28,023 bases of DNA, from positions 1 to 28,023 of the forward strand of contig CAYSLC010000046.1 in NCBI GenBank assembly GCA_964431545.1, given 5' to 3'. The DNA comes from CAYSLC01 sp964431545 (GTDB lineage Bacteria > Desulfobacterota > Desulfobacteria > Desulfobacterales > JAABSP01). Made by a program: the position numbers and the translations under genes. Under the pieces are notes generated by a model. That model worked only from the letters and a program-made list of their open reading frames with translations. It made no database searches and was not told the DNA's origin. Positions 1 to 7,097 of the stretch are shown here, piece by piece (position 1 is the first letter of the stretch; each line of letters starts with the position of its first letter).

Positions 1-660
1 ATGGCGCTCATTTTTCGAATTCGCGCTCTTGTAGCCTCGCCTTTTTCACCGATGTCCCCTGGAGGCTTCACCGGAGGTCCGCTCCACGATCTTTCTTTCC
101 TGCAAAGGCCTTTGCCGTCAAAAACAACCCCATTATGAGCAATACCAGCCCCATATCGACCGAAGATTCCCCTTCGGCCGTCCGCCCCGGCTTCAGGACG
201 GCTTCCCTGGGGCGGTCAGGATCGAAGTACACATCGACGTAGATCCATTAAAACGGGCATCCCCCGAAAAGTTAAAATGACAAAAATTGATACCGAATTT
301 ATCTCTATCTATCAAGGTGTTTTTTGCATCCAGTGTTTCGGATCCACCATGGAAAACCACCTGAAAATGAGCAAAATATTGACGATACATGCCACTTGTT
401 GAACCGGATGACCCCATCAAATGCCGATGGAGCCGCCAAGAACATTACACATACCCCCCTTCGGCATGGATCGAGCCGTGCCTTCTTAACCATGCCGCCA
501 GCAAACTCGACGAAGCCCAACCATGAGGAAAAGATCCGTCACCAGGCCAAAGATCCGCGCACCGGCGGATCCTCACGCTTCTTCGGTGATAAAATCGAGC
601 GCCACCAAGAAAAATTCCAGAAAAAAACCCCATTGACACCCCGAACCAGATCGGTTATAT
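1..660. other. Gene-free stretch with local inverted repeats
   Basis: No reading frame here has both a plausible ribosome site and recognisable protein character. Several short dyads are visible. CCGAAG and CTTCGG flank six bases around 160-177. CCGTCC (178-183) can pair with GGACGG (196-201), and the overlapping CCGCCCC (182-188) can pair instead with GGGGCGG (209-215), so these two hairpins are mutually exclusive. This could be the 3' end or leader of something outside the window, but nothing identifies it. The last ~30 bases hold the arsR promoter. Confidence 0.5.
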
Positions 661-662
661 TC
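633..662 (+). promoter_or_regulatory. Sigma-70-type promoter of the ars operon
   Basis: TTGACA at 633-638 is followed after 16 bases by TTATAT (655-660), or after 18 by TATATT (657-662). The promoter lies about 30 bases before arsR, which has a GGGAGG ribosome site at 677-682. AT-rich TATAT elements at the -10 and again at 672-676 could belong to an ArsR operator, which would give autorepression; that last point is inference. Confidence 0.6.
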
Positions 663-687
663 CAATCCAGCTATATGGGAGGCTGGG

Positions 688-1029
688 ATGAACGAGTTCC
701 TGAAGGTGATGAAGGCCCTGTCGGACAAGAACCGGGTGAAGATCGTCAAGATGCTTCAGCAAAAGGAGATGTGCGTGTGCGAGGTCCAGAAGGCCCTGGG
801 CGTCTCCCAGCCCGCCGTTTCCAAGCACATGAAGATCCTGGAAAACGCCGGGATCGTGACCCACCGCCGGGACGGGCTCTGGGTCAACTATTCCCTTTCC
901 GAAGGCCGGGAGAACCGCTACGTCTCCACCATCCTGGGCAGCCTCCGCCACTGGCTGGAGGACGATCTCGAGGTCGCGGACCTGATCCGGCGGCTGCCGG
1001 AGATCCGCCGGGAGACCATCTGCAACTAA
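688..1029 (+). CDS. arsR: ArsR-family metalloregulator
   Basis: 113-aa winged-helix repressor of the ArsR/SmtB family, the usual As(III)/Sb(III)-responsive repressor of an arsenic operon. The helix-turn-helix spans roughly residues 29-52, with recognition helix SQPAVSKHMKIL. A Cys-x-Cys pair (C29, C31) sits at the start of this region, the position of the ELCVCDL metal site in classical ArsR. A further Cys, C112, lies next to the C-terminus and might complete a three-thiolate site. The wing follows as RRDGLWVNYSL. The ATG is chosen for its GGGAGG site five bases upstream. It is first in an apparent operon with a thioredoxin-like gene and an Acr3 permease, which strongly supports an arsenic role. 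The exact inducer is inferred, not seen. Confidence 0.92.
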   Translation: MNEFLKVMKALSDKNRVKIVKMLQQKEMCVCEVQKALGVSQPAVSKHMKILENAGIVTHRRDGLWVNYSLSEGRENRYVSTILGSLRHWLEDDLEVADLIRRLPEIRRETICN

Positions 1030-1047
1030 ATTTTTTTGGCCATGGTA

Positions 1048-1073
1048 AATAACGATATAACAATATGGTTATT
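1048..1073. promoter_or_regulatory. AT-rich 11-bp dyad, candidate ArsR operator
   Basis: AATAACGATAT (1048-1058) and ATATGGTTATT (1063-1073) are inverted copies matching at 10 of 11 positions around a four-base centre. The dyad lies 19 bases after the arsR stop in otherwise GC-rich DNA. It has neither the GC stem nor the U-run of a terminator. ArsR-family operators are AT-rich imperfect dyads, so a second, internal operator ahead of the thioredoxin and acr3 genes is a reasonable reading. Confidence 0.45.
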
Positions 1074-1197
1074 GATCGGGGCCGCCGGCGGCCTTGTAAG
1101 GGCGCCGCGGCCGAGCCCGGGGCCTCGGCTCCGGGAATCGGGAACCATAACAACAAAGCCCCACGGGGGCGGACCCTACGAAACAGGAGGTATATCC

Positions 1198-1434
1198 ATG
1201 GAAATCAAGGTGCTGGGGCCGGGGTGCCCCAAATGCGGGAAGACCGCCGAGGTGGTCCGGGAAGCTCTGGACGAGTCGGGCGTCGCCGCGGACGTGGAGA
1301 AGGTGACCGACGCCATGAAGATCGCCGGGTACGGCGTCTTCGGGACCCCGGCGGTGGTGGTGGACGGCGAGGTCAAGTGCGTGGGCAAGATCCCCAAAAA
1401 GGAGGACGTGAAGACGTGGATCGCCCCGCAATGA
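1198..1434 (+). CDS. Small redox thioredoxin-fold protein (TM0996/MTH895 type)
   Basis: 78-aa thioredoxin-fold protein with the active-site motif CPKC at residues 10-13, directly after the first beta strand, and the cis-proline region GTPAVVVDGEV further on. This matches the short Thioredoxin_3 family, which resembles a mini-glutaredoxin. The start is fixed by AGGAGG seven bases before the ATG at 1198; an in-frame upstream extension to 1036 has no such signal and looks like non-coding DNA. An additional Cys follows in the segment GEVKCVG. Lying between arsR and an arsenite permease, it probably supplies thiol reducing power for arsenate reduction or keeps metal thiols reduced. The partner is not identifiable here, since no ArsC-type reductase is seen in the window. 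Confidence 0.85.
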   Translation: MEIKVLGPGCPKCGKTAEVVREALDESGVAADVEKVTDAMKIAGYGVFGTPAVVVDGEVKCVGKIPKKEDVKTWIAPQ

Positions 1435-1488
1435 TGCCGTTTGCGTCCCGGAACGATTTCAACCAACGATAAACGAGGGGGAAAAAAG

Positions 1489-2718
1489 ATGTCGGCTCCA
1501 TCCGAAACCGAACCAAAGGCCAAGGGGCTCGGGTTCTTCGAGCGGTACCTGACCGTCTGGGTCGTTCTATGCATCCTGGCCGGAATCGTCCTCGGCCGGA
1601 TCGCGCCGGGCGCGGCCCGATACCTCGACCGGCTGGCTATCACCGTGGACGGGGCCCCGGTGGTCTCCATCCCCATCGCCGTCTGCCTCTTTTTCATGAT
1701 GTACCCCATCATGGTCAAGATCGACTTCGGGCAGGTGCTGGCCGCCGGAAAGAACATCCGGCCCGTGGGCCTGACCCTGTTCATCAACTGGGCCGTCAAG
1801 CCCTTCACCATGTACGCCATCTCCCTCTTCTTTCTGGGGACCCTCTTCATCGGGTTCATCGGGCCCGATGCGGTGGACCTGGTGAAGATGCCCCTGGGGG
1901 CGGACCTCTCCGTGGGGGACCGATACGGCGTGGGCACGGTGGTCCTGGCCGACGGCGTCAAGGCCCTCCAGGTGCCCCTGTGGCGGAGCTACCTGGCGGG
2001 GTGCATCCTGCTCGGCATCGCGCCGTGCACCGCCATGGTCCTGGTCTGGGGGTTTCTCGCCCGGGGCAACGACGGACACACCCTGGTCATGGTGGCCATC
2101 AACTCCCTGACCATGCTCTTCCTCTACGGCCCCCTGGGCGGCTTCCTCCTGGGGGTGGGGAAGCTCCCCGTGCCCTGGCAGGCCCTGCTGCTCTCCATCG
2201 GGATCTACGTGGCCCTGCCCCTGGTGGCCGGCTACTTCTCCCGCAAACTGATCATCCGGTCCATGGGGGAGGACTGGTTCAACGAGAAGTTCCTCCACCT
2301 TCTCACCCCCATCACCATCACGGCCCTGCTGATCACCCTGGTGCTCCTTTTCTCCTTCAAGGGGGACGTGATCCTGGGCAACCCCTTGAGCATCCTCTGG
2401 ATCGCCATTCCGCTCTTCCTCCAGACGGTGCTCATCTTCGGCCTCGGGTACGCGCTCTCCCGGGTGTTGAACCTCTCCTACGAGGACGCGGCCCCGTCGG
2501 CCATGATCGGCGCATCCAACCATTTCGAGGTGGCCATCGCCACCGCCACCATGCTCTTCGGCCTCTCCTCGGGGGCGGCCCTGGCCACGGTGGTGGGGGT
2601 CCTCATCGAGGTGCCGGTGATGCTGATGCTGGTCAAGATCTGCCTGGGGACCTCCCACTGGTTCGGGACGCCGGCGGACGGGAAGGCGCGCGCCGGCGCC
2701 GACCCCCGTCCGGGCTGA
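1489..2718 (+). CDS. acr3: Acr3-family arsenite efflux permease
   Basis: 409-aa polytopic inner-membrane transporter of the Acr3 (BASS superfamily) type, which exports arsenite using the proton-motive force. The family signature around the transport site is visible: GIAPCTAMVLVW with the conserved TM4 cysteine at C180, and GASNHFEVAIATA with the conserved acidic residue E347. The ATG at 1489 follows GAGGGGGAAAAAAG; a TTG at 1441 is in frame but lacks a ribosome site. The protein is longer than usual Acr3 (about 350 aa). A polar stretch of about 35-40 residues between the third and fourth membrane segments (roughly residues 125-165) accounts for the difference. It is third in the ars operon, 54 bases after the thioredoxin gene. 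Confidence 0.92.
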   Translation: MSAPSETEPKAKGLGFFERYLTVWVVLCILAGIVLGRIAPGAARYLDRLAITVDGAPVVSIPIAVCLFFMMYPIMVKIDFGQVLAAGKNIRPVGLTLFINWAVKPFTMYAISLFFLGTLFIGFIGPDAVDLVKMPLGADLSVGDRYGVGTVVLADGVKALQVPLWRSYLAGCILLGIAPCTAMVLVWGFLARGNDGHTLVMVAINSLTMLFLYGPLGGFLLGVGKLPVPWQALLLSIGIYVALPLVAGYFSRKLIIRSMGEDWFNEKFLHLLTPITITALLITLVLLFSFKGDVILGNPLSILWIAIPLFLQTVLIFGLGYALSRVLNLSYEDAAPSAMIGASNHFEVAIATATMLFGLSSGAALATVVGVLIEVPVMLMLVKICLGTSHWFGTPADGKARAGADPRPG

Positions 2719-2852
2719 ACTTTTCCGGGGGGGTGATCCGGCGGCGGAACGGGAGCGACGCCGTTTTCGCCGGAATGCGGAAGGGGGAGACCGCCGCCGA
2801 TCCGCGTGAGCGAATGATCGATACCGGCCGGCGGCGATCTGAAGGGCATGGG

Positions 2853-2893
2853 GCCATCGCCGGGATGCGGGTTGTCCCGCCCACGGCGATGGC
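2853..2893. terminator. Two-part hairpin between convergent genes
   Basis: GCCATCGCCG (2853-2862) and CGGCGATGGC (2884-2893) are perfect 10-bp inverted copies. Inside the loop, GCGGG and CCCGC form a second stem around TTGT. The structure sits between the 3' end of acr3 (+) and the 3' end of the 42-aa gene (-). It has no U-run, so it is either a bidirectional terminator of the GC-rich kind or an mRNA-end stabiliser. The flanks 2719-2852 show no gene. Confidence 0.55.
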
Positions 2894-2911
2894 GCGTCGA
2901 ATCTCCGGAGA

Positions 2912-3040
2912 TCAGTCCTTCTTCTCCTTCTTCTGTTCCTCTTCGAGGACGACCTTGCGCTCGCAGAGGTCACACTTTCCCTCCTCCGTGATGCACGGTT
3001 GTTTCGGGGCGTCTCCGCCGCAGATTCCGCACTTGGGCAT
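2912..3040 (-). CDS. 42-aa zinc-ribbon-like Cys-rich protein
   Basis: A very short but well-formed gene. The ATG (complement of 3038-3040) has a strong AGGAGGTGATCC-type ribosome site just upstream (about 3045-3055), and the reading frame ends at TGA (2912-2914). The product starts MPKCGICGGDAPKQPC and carries five cysteines, C4, C7, C16, C23 and C26. Both CxxC pairs (4/7 and 23/26) suggest a zinc knuckle or ribbon. The tail from residue 29 is highly charged (Glu/Lys). It follows a flavodoxin-family gene on the same strand and converges on acr3, so it belongs to the arsenic neighbourhood by position. A metal- or arsenite-binding or chaperone role is possible but only inferred. Confidence 0.72.
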   Translation of the reverse strand: MPKCGICGGDAPKQPCITEEGKCDLCERKVVLEEEQKKEKKD

Positions 3041-3084
3041 ACTGGATCACCTCCTCCCCCTGGTTGGCGTTATGGAGCCGGGGG

Positions 3085-3419
3085 CTACATCCGCAATTGA
3101 TCCCCGAGCTGCTGGGCGATCATCCGTCCCAGCATCTCGGCCTGCTCCCAGGTTTCCGTCTGGTCCTCCACCCGGCTGAACTTCTCCGGTGTCACCGTCG
3201 TATCATCGCCGAAGATCCAGGGCAGGGCGCTCATGGGGCAGGTCTCTCCGAACCCGCAGACCATGCATTNNNNNNNNNNNNNNNNNNNNNNNNNNNNNNN
3301 NNNNNNNNNNNNNNNNNNNNNNNNNNNNNNNNNNNNNNNNNNNNNNNNNNNNNNNNNNNNNNNNNNNNNTTGCTGTTTTTCACGGGGCTTCCGGAAATGC
3401 CGAGGATCTGTGGGTGCAT
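3085..3419 (-). CDS. Flavodoxin-fold NAD(P)H-dependent reductase, interrupted by gap
   Basis: The ATG (complement of 3417-3419) has AGGAGG seven bases upstream and begins MHPQILGISGSPVKNS, the FMN phosphate-binding start of the NADPH-dependent FMN reductase / iron-sulfur flavoprotein family. On the far side of the 100-N gap, another frame reads CMVCGFGETCPMSALPW and ends QLGDQLRM, a C-terminus typical of the same family. The two ends are in different frames only because the gap length is a placeholder; about 100-120 residues appear to be missing. Such flavodoxin-family genes recur beside ars operons. Whether it acts on arsenicals, quinones or iron is not visible. Coordinates span real sequence plus the gap. 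Confidence 0.7.
3270..3369. other. Assembly gap of exactly 100 N
   Basis: One hundred undetermined bases, the conventional placeholder for a scaffold join of unknown size. It removes the middle of the flavodoxin-family gene, so frame and length across it mean nothing. Confidence 0.98.
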
Positions 3420-3484
3420 GGTCGTTCCTCCTGTGCGGGTTTGTACTGTTGATTCCCACCATAGGGCTCCTGGGAGGAAATGTC

Positions 3485-3500
3485 TGTAGCAACCGCTACA
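3485..3500. promoter_or_regulatory. TGTAGC-N4-GCTACA dyad, candidate Crp/Fnr-type site
   Basis: A perfect 6-4-6 inverted repeat lies about 65 bases upstream of the flavodoxin-family start, in the 148-base gap after the Crp/Fnr-family gene. The spacing of four matches the TTGAT-N4-ATCAA geometry of FNR-type operators, but the half-site differs. Binding by the neighbouring regulator is inference. Confidence 0.35.
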
Positions 3501-3567
3501 AGCGGAAAAAAAGTCTGAAAGGACGAAAGGGGGGCCGGAAGGGTCCGATCGAAGGGGGAGGGGAGCG

Positions 3568-4272
3568 TTAGGCCACGCCCGGTGAGGGCAGGATGAGCCG
3601 CCGGTCCTCATGGCGGATCTTCCCCGATTCTTTGAGCGCTTTCATGGCCCGGGTGACGCTGACGCGGTGGGCCCCCGTCAGAAAGGCAAGATCCTCATGG
3701 GTCAACGGGAACTGGATCACGATCCCCCGGGGCCCGGCAAGGCCGTGCTCCTTGGCGACGATGGAGAGGACACGGTAGAGGCGGTCCTCGATGTTGGTCA
3801 CGGCCAGGCTGCCCACGCGGCTGGTCAGCCAGGAGATCCGCTCGCTCAGGTTTTTGATGATCTGGAGCCCGACCTTCGGGTGGCGCAGAACCAGTTCCTC
3901 GAACTGCTTGCGGCTGAAGCCGCAGGTGAGCGTATCCTCGAGACAGTGGGCGCTGACCGGGTATTGCCCCTCTTCGGAGAACATGTTTTCCCCCACGAAG
4001 TCGCCCGCCTTCCGGATGTCGAGGGTGATCTCGGCCCCGTCTTCGAAGATTTTGGATAGCTTGATGCGGCCGCCTTTGATCAGGAACATCTCATCCGCGG
4101 AGTCCCCTTGCAAGAACAGGGACTGCCCCCTCACCGATCGTCTTCTCATCGCCTCGCGGCTCAGGGCCTCCACCTCGGACGGGTCGAGATCCTTGAAGAT
4201 CCAGAGGTTCCCGATGCAGACCGGGGCCAGATCGATGTCCGTTCCGGCGATTTGTTCACACAGACACGCCAT
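3568..4272 (-). CDS. Crp/Fnr-family transcriptional regulator
   Basis: 234 aa. The cNMP-binding-like beta-roll covers about residues 22-140 (with GQSLFLQGDSADEMFLIKGG) and a long dimer helix follows. A C-terminal winged helix has the recognition element LTGAHRVSVTRAMKAL near residues 190-215. Cysteines C3, C5 and C19 cluster at the N-terminus, with C110 and C117 in the roll. FNR itself uses three N-terminal cysteines plus one internal, so an oxygen- or nitrosative-stress-sensitive cluster is conceivable, though the spacing is not FNR's. The classical cAMP-contact arginine/serine pattern is not evident. The ATG is preceded by GGGAGGGAG. A promoter lies in the divergent region shared with the dksA-like gene. 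Likely targets include the adjacent flavodoxin gene, but this is a guess. Confidence 0.85.
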   Translation of the reverse strand: MACLCEQIAGTDIDLAPVCIGNLWIFKDLDPSEVEALSREAMRRRSVRGQSLFLQGDSADEMFLIKGGRIKLSKIFEDGAEITLDIRKAGDFVGENMFSEEGQYPVSAHCLEDTLTCGFSRKQFEELVLRHPKVGLQIIKNLSERISWLTSRVGSLAVTNIEDRLYRVLSIVAKEHGLAGPRGIVIQFPLTHEDLAFLTGAHRVSVTRAMKALKESGKIRHEDRRLILPSPGVA

Positions 4273-4296
4273 GGGCTCCCTCCCATCGAAGGGTGT

Positions 4297-4325
4297 AAAG
4301 TAGCTGTGTATTCTGATTCTGTCAA
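4297..4325 (-). promoter_or_regulatory. Sigma-70-type promoter of the Crp/Fnr gene
   Basis: On the minus strand TTGACA (complement of 4320-4325) is followed after 17 bases by TACTTT (complement of 4297-4302). It ends 24 bases before the start codon. Confidence 0.6.
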
Positions 4326-4463
4326 ACGGATTGGACCCGGCTTCCGTCGACTCCGCCTAGCGGGGGGCTTCGCCGCGCGTCCGCCGCCCTCCGGCTAACC
4401 CAAAATTCATCCGCTTTTCATCAAACGGTAACCAAAACCGGGGAAAATTGATCACCAGGCTGA

Positions 4464-4475
4464 AACGGCGCCGTT
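4464..4475. promoter_or_regulatory. Perfect 12-bp palindrome upstream of the dksA-like gene
   Basis: AACGGCGCCGTT reads the same on both strands and lies 57 bases before the DksA-family start, in the divergent intergenic region 4273-4532. It may be a dimer-binding operator; no specific protein is implied. Confidence 0.3.
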
Positions 4476-4532
4476 GGAGGTACTTACCATTGCGTATGTT
4501 TGTGAACCCTTTCCATAAGGAGGCAGAAGCCG

Positions 4533-4934
4533 ATGACCTCTCATATCGCATCCGACTACCGGCCGGCCGAAGATGAGCCCTATATGAACCCGAAGCACCT
4601 TCTCTACTACCGGAACAAGATCCAACACCTGCTGGCCGATGTGGAAGGCAAGCTCCGGGATACGCGCAGGGAACTGGCGGAACGGGAGATCCGGTCGGCG
4701 GATCTGGTGGACGATTCCGATCTGAGCGTTTACCGGGAGAAGTCGGTCCGGTCCTGCTGCGAATACCGCATCCTGGTGGAGAAGTGCAAAATCGCCCTTC
4801 GCCGGATCGAGGACGGCACCTACGGCTACTGCCAGGAGACCGGCGAGGAGATCGGATTGAAGCGCCTGGATACGCTGCCGTACACCCCCCTTTCGGTGGA
4901 GGCGCAACAGATCCGGGAGGGGCACGTACACTAG
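4533..4934 (+). CDS. dksA: DksA/TraR-family RNA polymerase-binding protein, degenerate zinc site
   Basis: 133 aa. The N-terminal two-thirds is a coiled coil and the C-terminus is the DksA globular motif GTYGYCQETGEEIGLKRLD. DksA proteins bind the secondary channel of RNA polymerase and work with ppGpp in the stringent response. The coiled-coil tip reads DLVDDS (D57, D60, S62), close to the functional DxxDxA tip of E. coli DksA with Ser for Ala. Only the first of the four zinc cysteines remains (in GYC); the others are Thr, Ser and Ala, as in Zn-independent DksA2-type proteins, so it should fold without zinc. AAGGAGG lies nine bases before the ATG. Its stop codon overlaps the stop of the converging membrane-protein gene in one CTAG. 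Confidence 0.88.
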   Translation: MTSHIASDYRPAEDEPYMNPKHLLYYRNKIQHLLADVEGKLRDTRRELAEREIRSADLVDDSDLSVYREKSVRSCCEYRILVEKCKIALRRIEDGTYGYCQETGEEIGLKRLDTLPYTPLSVEAQQIREGHVH

Positions 4935-5242
4935 CGGACAACCCGGCTTTTCTCACCCAAGCCCTGGGGCGGATCTTGTGGCGCCCCCCTTCTTCTCCAG
5001 AAGGCCGCGGTCAGCAGGACGGGCAGAAAGAAGACCGTCCTGCAGTAGATCCAGCGACCGGTGGCCTTCGCCAACCCGGCGAAAACAAGCAGAAGGGCGA
5101 AGCCGAAGGCCGGGAGCGCATCCATCGGCTCCATCTCTCCCGCGGCGATCATCTGGAGGTTGTAGGCCGCCAATGCCAGGGCGGAGAAGAGGATAAAAAG
5201 GCCGGCCAGGACATCCGAACAGGTGGCGCCCTTTTTGCTCAT
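4931..5242 (-). CDS. Small integral membrane protein, unknown function
   Basis: 103 aa with three hydrophobic segments (about residues 11-30, 43-60 and 66-82) and a basic, polar C-terminal tail. No family is recognised. The start was placed at the ATG beginning MSKKGATCSDVLAG because its A overlaps the stop of a 13-codon upstream frame that has the strong ribosome site. An in-frame extension to 5311 adds only basic, non-hydrophobic sequence without a ribosome site of its own. Its stop overlaps that of the dksA-like gene tail to tail. Position does not suggest a pathway. Confidence 0.55.
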   Translation of the reverse strand: MSKKGATCSDVLAGLFILFSALALAAYNLQMIAAGEMEPMDALPAFGFALLLVFAGLAKATGRWIYCRTVFFLPVLLTAAFWRRRGAPQDPPQGLGEKSRVVR

Positions 5243-5280
5243 GGTCCCTGGGGTTCCTTTAGATCGAAACGGACGCTCAT
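5239..5280 (-). CDS. Possible 13-aa leader peptide translationally coupled to the membrane protein
   Basis: AGGAGG (complement of 5291-5296) lies ten bases before an ATG opening a frame for MSVRFDLKEPQGP. Its TGA overlaps the ATG of the membrane-protein gene as ATGA. This is either a coupling leader or the sign of a frameshift near the start of a slightly longer protein. Confidence 0.35.
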   Translation of the reverse strand: MSVRFDLKEPQGP

Positions 5281-5340
5281 GATACCGAAACCTCCTGCTC
5301 ATTGGGAGCAAACATACGGGTGCCAGAGTAGCACTTCACG

Positions 5341-5361
5341 GCATCCGGGGGCAACGGATGC
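5341..5361. repeat. Hairpin between divergent genes
   Basis: GCATCCG (5341-5347) and CGGATGC (5355-5361) are perfect inverted copies around seven bases. They lie between the start regions of the divergent membrane-protein and sulfotransferase genes. There is no U-run. The rest of 5297-5471 shows no other signal I can support. Confidence 0.4.
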
Positions 5362-5471
5362 GGTCGGGAAAAGCCGGTCTGGCGCCGAGGGGCCTCCCCG
5401 ATCCGGAACGGACCCGGAACCTGAATTTGAAGATGCGGAAAAACGCCATTGCCGGACCCAAAGGAGGACCG

Positions 5472-6188
5472 ATGCTCATATCGACGCGAAAGAACTTTAT
5501 CTTCATCCACGTATCCAAGACCGCCGGGTCGAACATCGCCCGGGCCCTGGGACCCTTTGCCACAGGGGCCGAGCGCCATCCCGTCAACCGGCTGCTCACC
5601 TTTGCCCGGATCAAGGAGACCTATCTGGGCCCGCTGACGATCCGGCGGTTCCGCCGCCACTGCCGGGCCCGCCACGCCCGGCGGTTCCTCCCCCGTCCTT
5701 TCTTTGATGGGGCCTTCAAATTCGCCTTTGTCCGAAACCCCTGGGACTGGCTCGTCTCCCAGTACCATTTCCTGCTCCGGAAGACCACCCACCATCGCCA
5801 TAAACGGGTCCGGCGCATGTCCGGGTTTGAAGCCTTCGTCGAATACGAGATCGCCAGAAACAAGCGGTTTCAGCACCCGTTCATCACCGACAAGGAGGGC
5901 CGGCTGCTGGTCGATTTTGTGGGCCGTTTCGAAAACCTTCACGAGGATTTCGGCTCCATCTGCCGCCACGTGGGGATCGATGCGCGGCTGCCGTCCGTTT
6001 CCGTCTCCCCAAACCGGGACTACCGGGCCTATTACGGCCGGGATCTCCGGCAGCGGGTCGCCCGCCACTTTCATCGGGATATCGAGCTGTTCGGATACAC
6101 CTTCGACCCGCGGCCCCTTCCCCCCATGGTCAACCACGCGTCGGAGGTCCATCCACCGGGGTGGGCCGCGGAGGCTTCCCGCTGCTGA
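5472..6188 (+). CDS. PAPS-dependent sulfotransferase (Sulfotransfer_2 type)
   Basis: 238 aa, cytoplasmic or membrane-associated enzyme expected to move sulfate from PAPS to a carbohydrate or similar acceptor. The 5'-phosphosulfate loop is FIFIHVSKTAGSNI (residues 9-22, with K16 and T17). The 3'-phosphate motif is FAFVRNPWDWLVSQYHF (R88 and S96). Together these define the carbohydrate sulfotransferase family related to chondroitin sulfotransferases. The ATG at 5472 follows AAGGAGG. A longer in-frame extension from 5358 exists but carries no ribosome site and reads like non-coding DNA. No glycan biosynthesis genes are adjacent, so the acceptor is unknown. The gene stands alone and converges with a secreted-protein gene 11 bases away. 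Confidence 0.85.
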   Translation: MLISTRKNFIFIHVSKTAGSNIARALGPFATGAERHPVNRLLTFARIKETYLGPLTIRRFRRHCRARHARRFLPRPFFDGAFKFAFVRNPWDWLVSQYHFLLRKTTHHRHKRVRRMSGFEAFVEYEIARNKRFQHPFITDKEGRLLVDFVGRFENLHEDFGSICRHVGIDARLPSVSVSPNRDYRAYYGRDLRQRVARHFHRDIELFGYTFDPRPLPPMVNHASEVHPPGWAAEASRC

Positions 6189-6199
6189 ACCGGTTCTCA

Positions 6200-6958
6200 T
6201 CACTTCCCCTCCGGTTGGAGAACGATCCGGGTGGTCGGGGAGCCGGGAAGGCCGCTCGGTCCTTTATACTTCACAAAGACGCCGTCCGCCAGTCGAAACC
6301 AGTAGGTCCCCTTCCAGAACATCCCCTTCAACCCTGTGGGCGAAAGCGCCATCCGCTGCGCCGGGTATCGTCGTCCGCTGACCGATACCGGCTCCCGTCC
6401 GGCTTTGCGGACACGCAGCTTCAGTGGAGAGAGCCGATCCGGCAGAAGGGTCCAGAAGACGATCTCGGTTCGATCGGAACGGACAAACGGGCGAAGGGAA
6501 AAGGAGGTGGCCTGGTACCAGGGGGCCCCCTTGATTTCGAAGGTCTTCTCGATCCGCCGGCCCTTTTCGGTTCCCCGGACCACGATCGTCGCTCCCTTTC
6601 GTTCGGCCGTCACCTCGAGTTCCTCGCCGGGACGGACGAGGTGCCAGCGCCGGGTATCCCCGTCCGGTTCGATGGCGCAGACGCTCTTTTCGTCCGGCGC
6701 GGTGGAGGTGAGGCGGTAGTCTCCGTTCTTCTCCAGCCGCCACTCAAAGGGGACGGTCCGATCTCCGGTCTTTTTGAGATACCGGTGGCTCTCCTCGGCG
6801 CCGCTTTGCCCGCCGCAGGTCAGAACGAGCAGAAGGGCCGACAGCAGGAGCGGGGGCGCCGCGCGCCGCCGGCGTCCGCGCCGTTTCGCAGGGAACACCT
6901 CCGATGGGCGGCCAGGTTTCAGGGGTTTCATCCTTGTCATCGGTTTGCGGGTCTCCAT
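6200..6958 (-). CDS. Exported protein of unknown function, possible lipoprotein
   Basis: 252 aa from the first ATG; ATGs at codons 7 and 10 are also possible, and none has a strong ribosome site. A very basic N-terminus (KRRGRRRR) precedes a hydrophobic run ending LLLVLTCGGQSGAEE, which resembles a signal peptide. The Cys could be lipidated, but Thr at -1 is atypical for a lipobox. The mature part is rich in beta-strand patterns with alternating charged and hydrophobic residues, ending in FRLADGVFVKYKG. I recognise no domain or catalytic motif. The 139 bases upstream (6959-7097) show no clear promoter. It converges on the sulfotransferase gene; no shared role is shown. Confidence 0.65.
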   Translation of the reverse strand: METRKPMTRMKPLKPGRPSEVFPAKRRGRRRRAAPPLLLSALLLVLTCGGQSGAEESHRYLKKTGDRTVPFEWRLEKNGDYRLTSTAPDEKSVCAIEPDGDTRRWHLVRPGEELEVTAERKGATIVVRGTEKGRRIEKTFEIKGAPWYQATSFSLRPFVRSDRTEIVFWTLLPDRLSPLKLRVRKAGREPVSVSGRRYPAQRMALSPTGLKGMFWKGTYWFRLADGVFVKYKGPSGLPGSPTTRIVLQPEGK

Positions 6959-7097
6959 CGCGAATGCAACCGTCCTTTTCCCCGGCGGTCATCTTTCCGG
7001 ATGGGCGGAGTTCCCTCGGGTACCGGACTACCCCACCAGTGGCCGTAATCGTTACCCTTGTGTGGGGCAAGCCGATGAAATCAGGTTTCGGCTGCTC

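Noticed and set aside
324..1052. Long + strand frame upstream of and across arsR
   Set aside because: It overlaps arsR in another frame, is Arg/Pro/Gly-rich with no domain, and has no ribosome site.
1567..2973. 468-codon antisense frame over acr3
   Set aside because: Typical high-GC shadow of a real gene: His/Gly/Asp-rich low complexity and no start signal.
3085..3492. Frameshifted pseudogene reading of the flavodoxin-family gene
   Set aside because: The frame change falls across a 100-N placeholder gap of unknown true length, so it is not evidence of a mutation.
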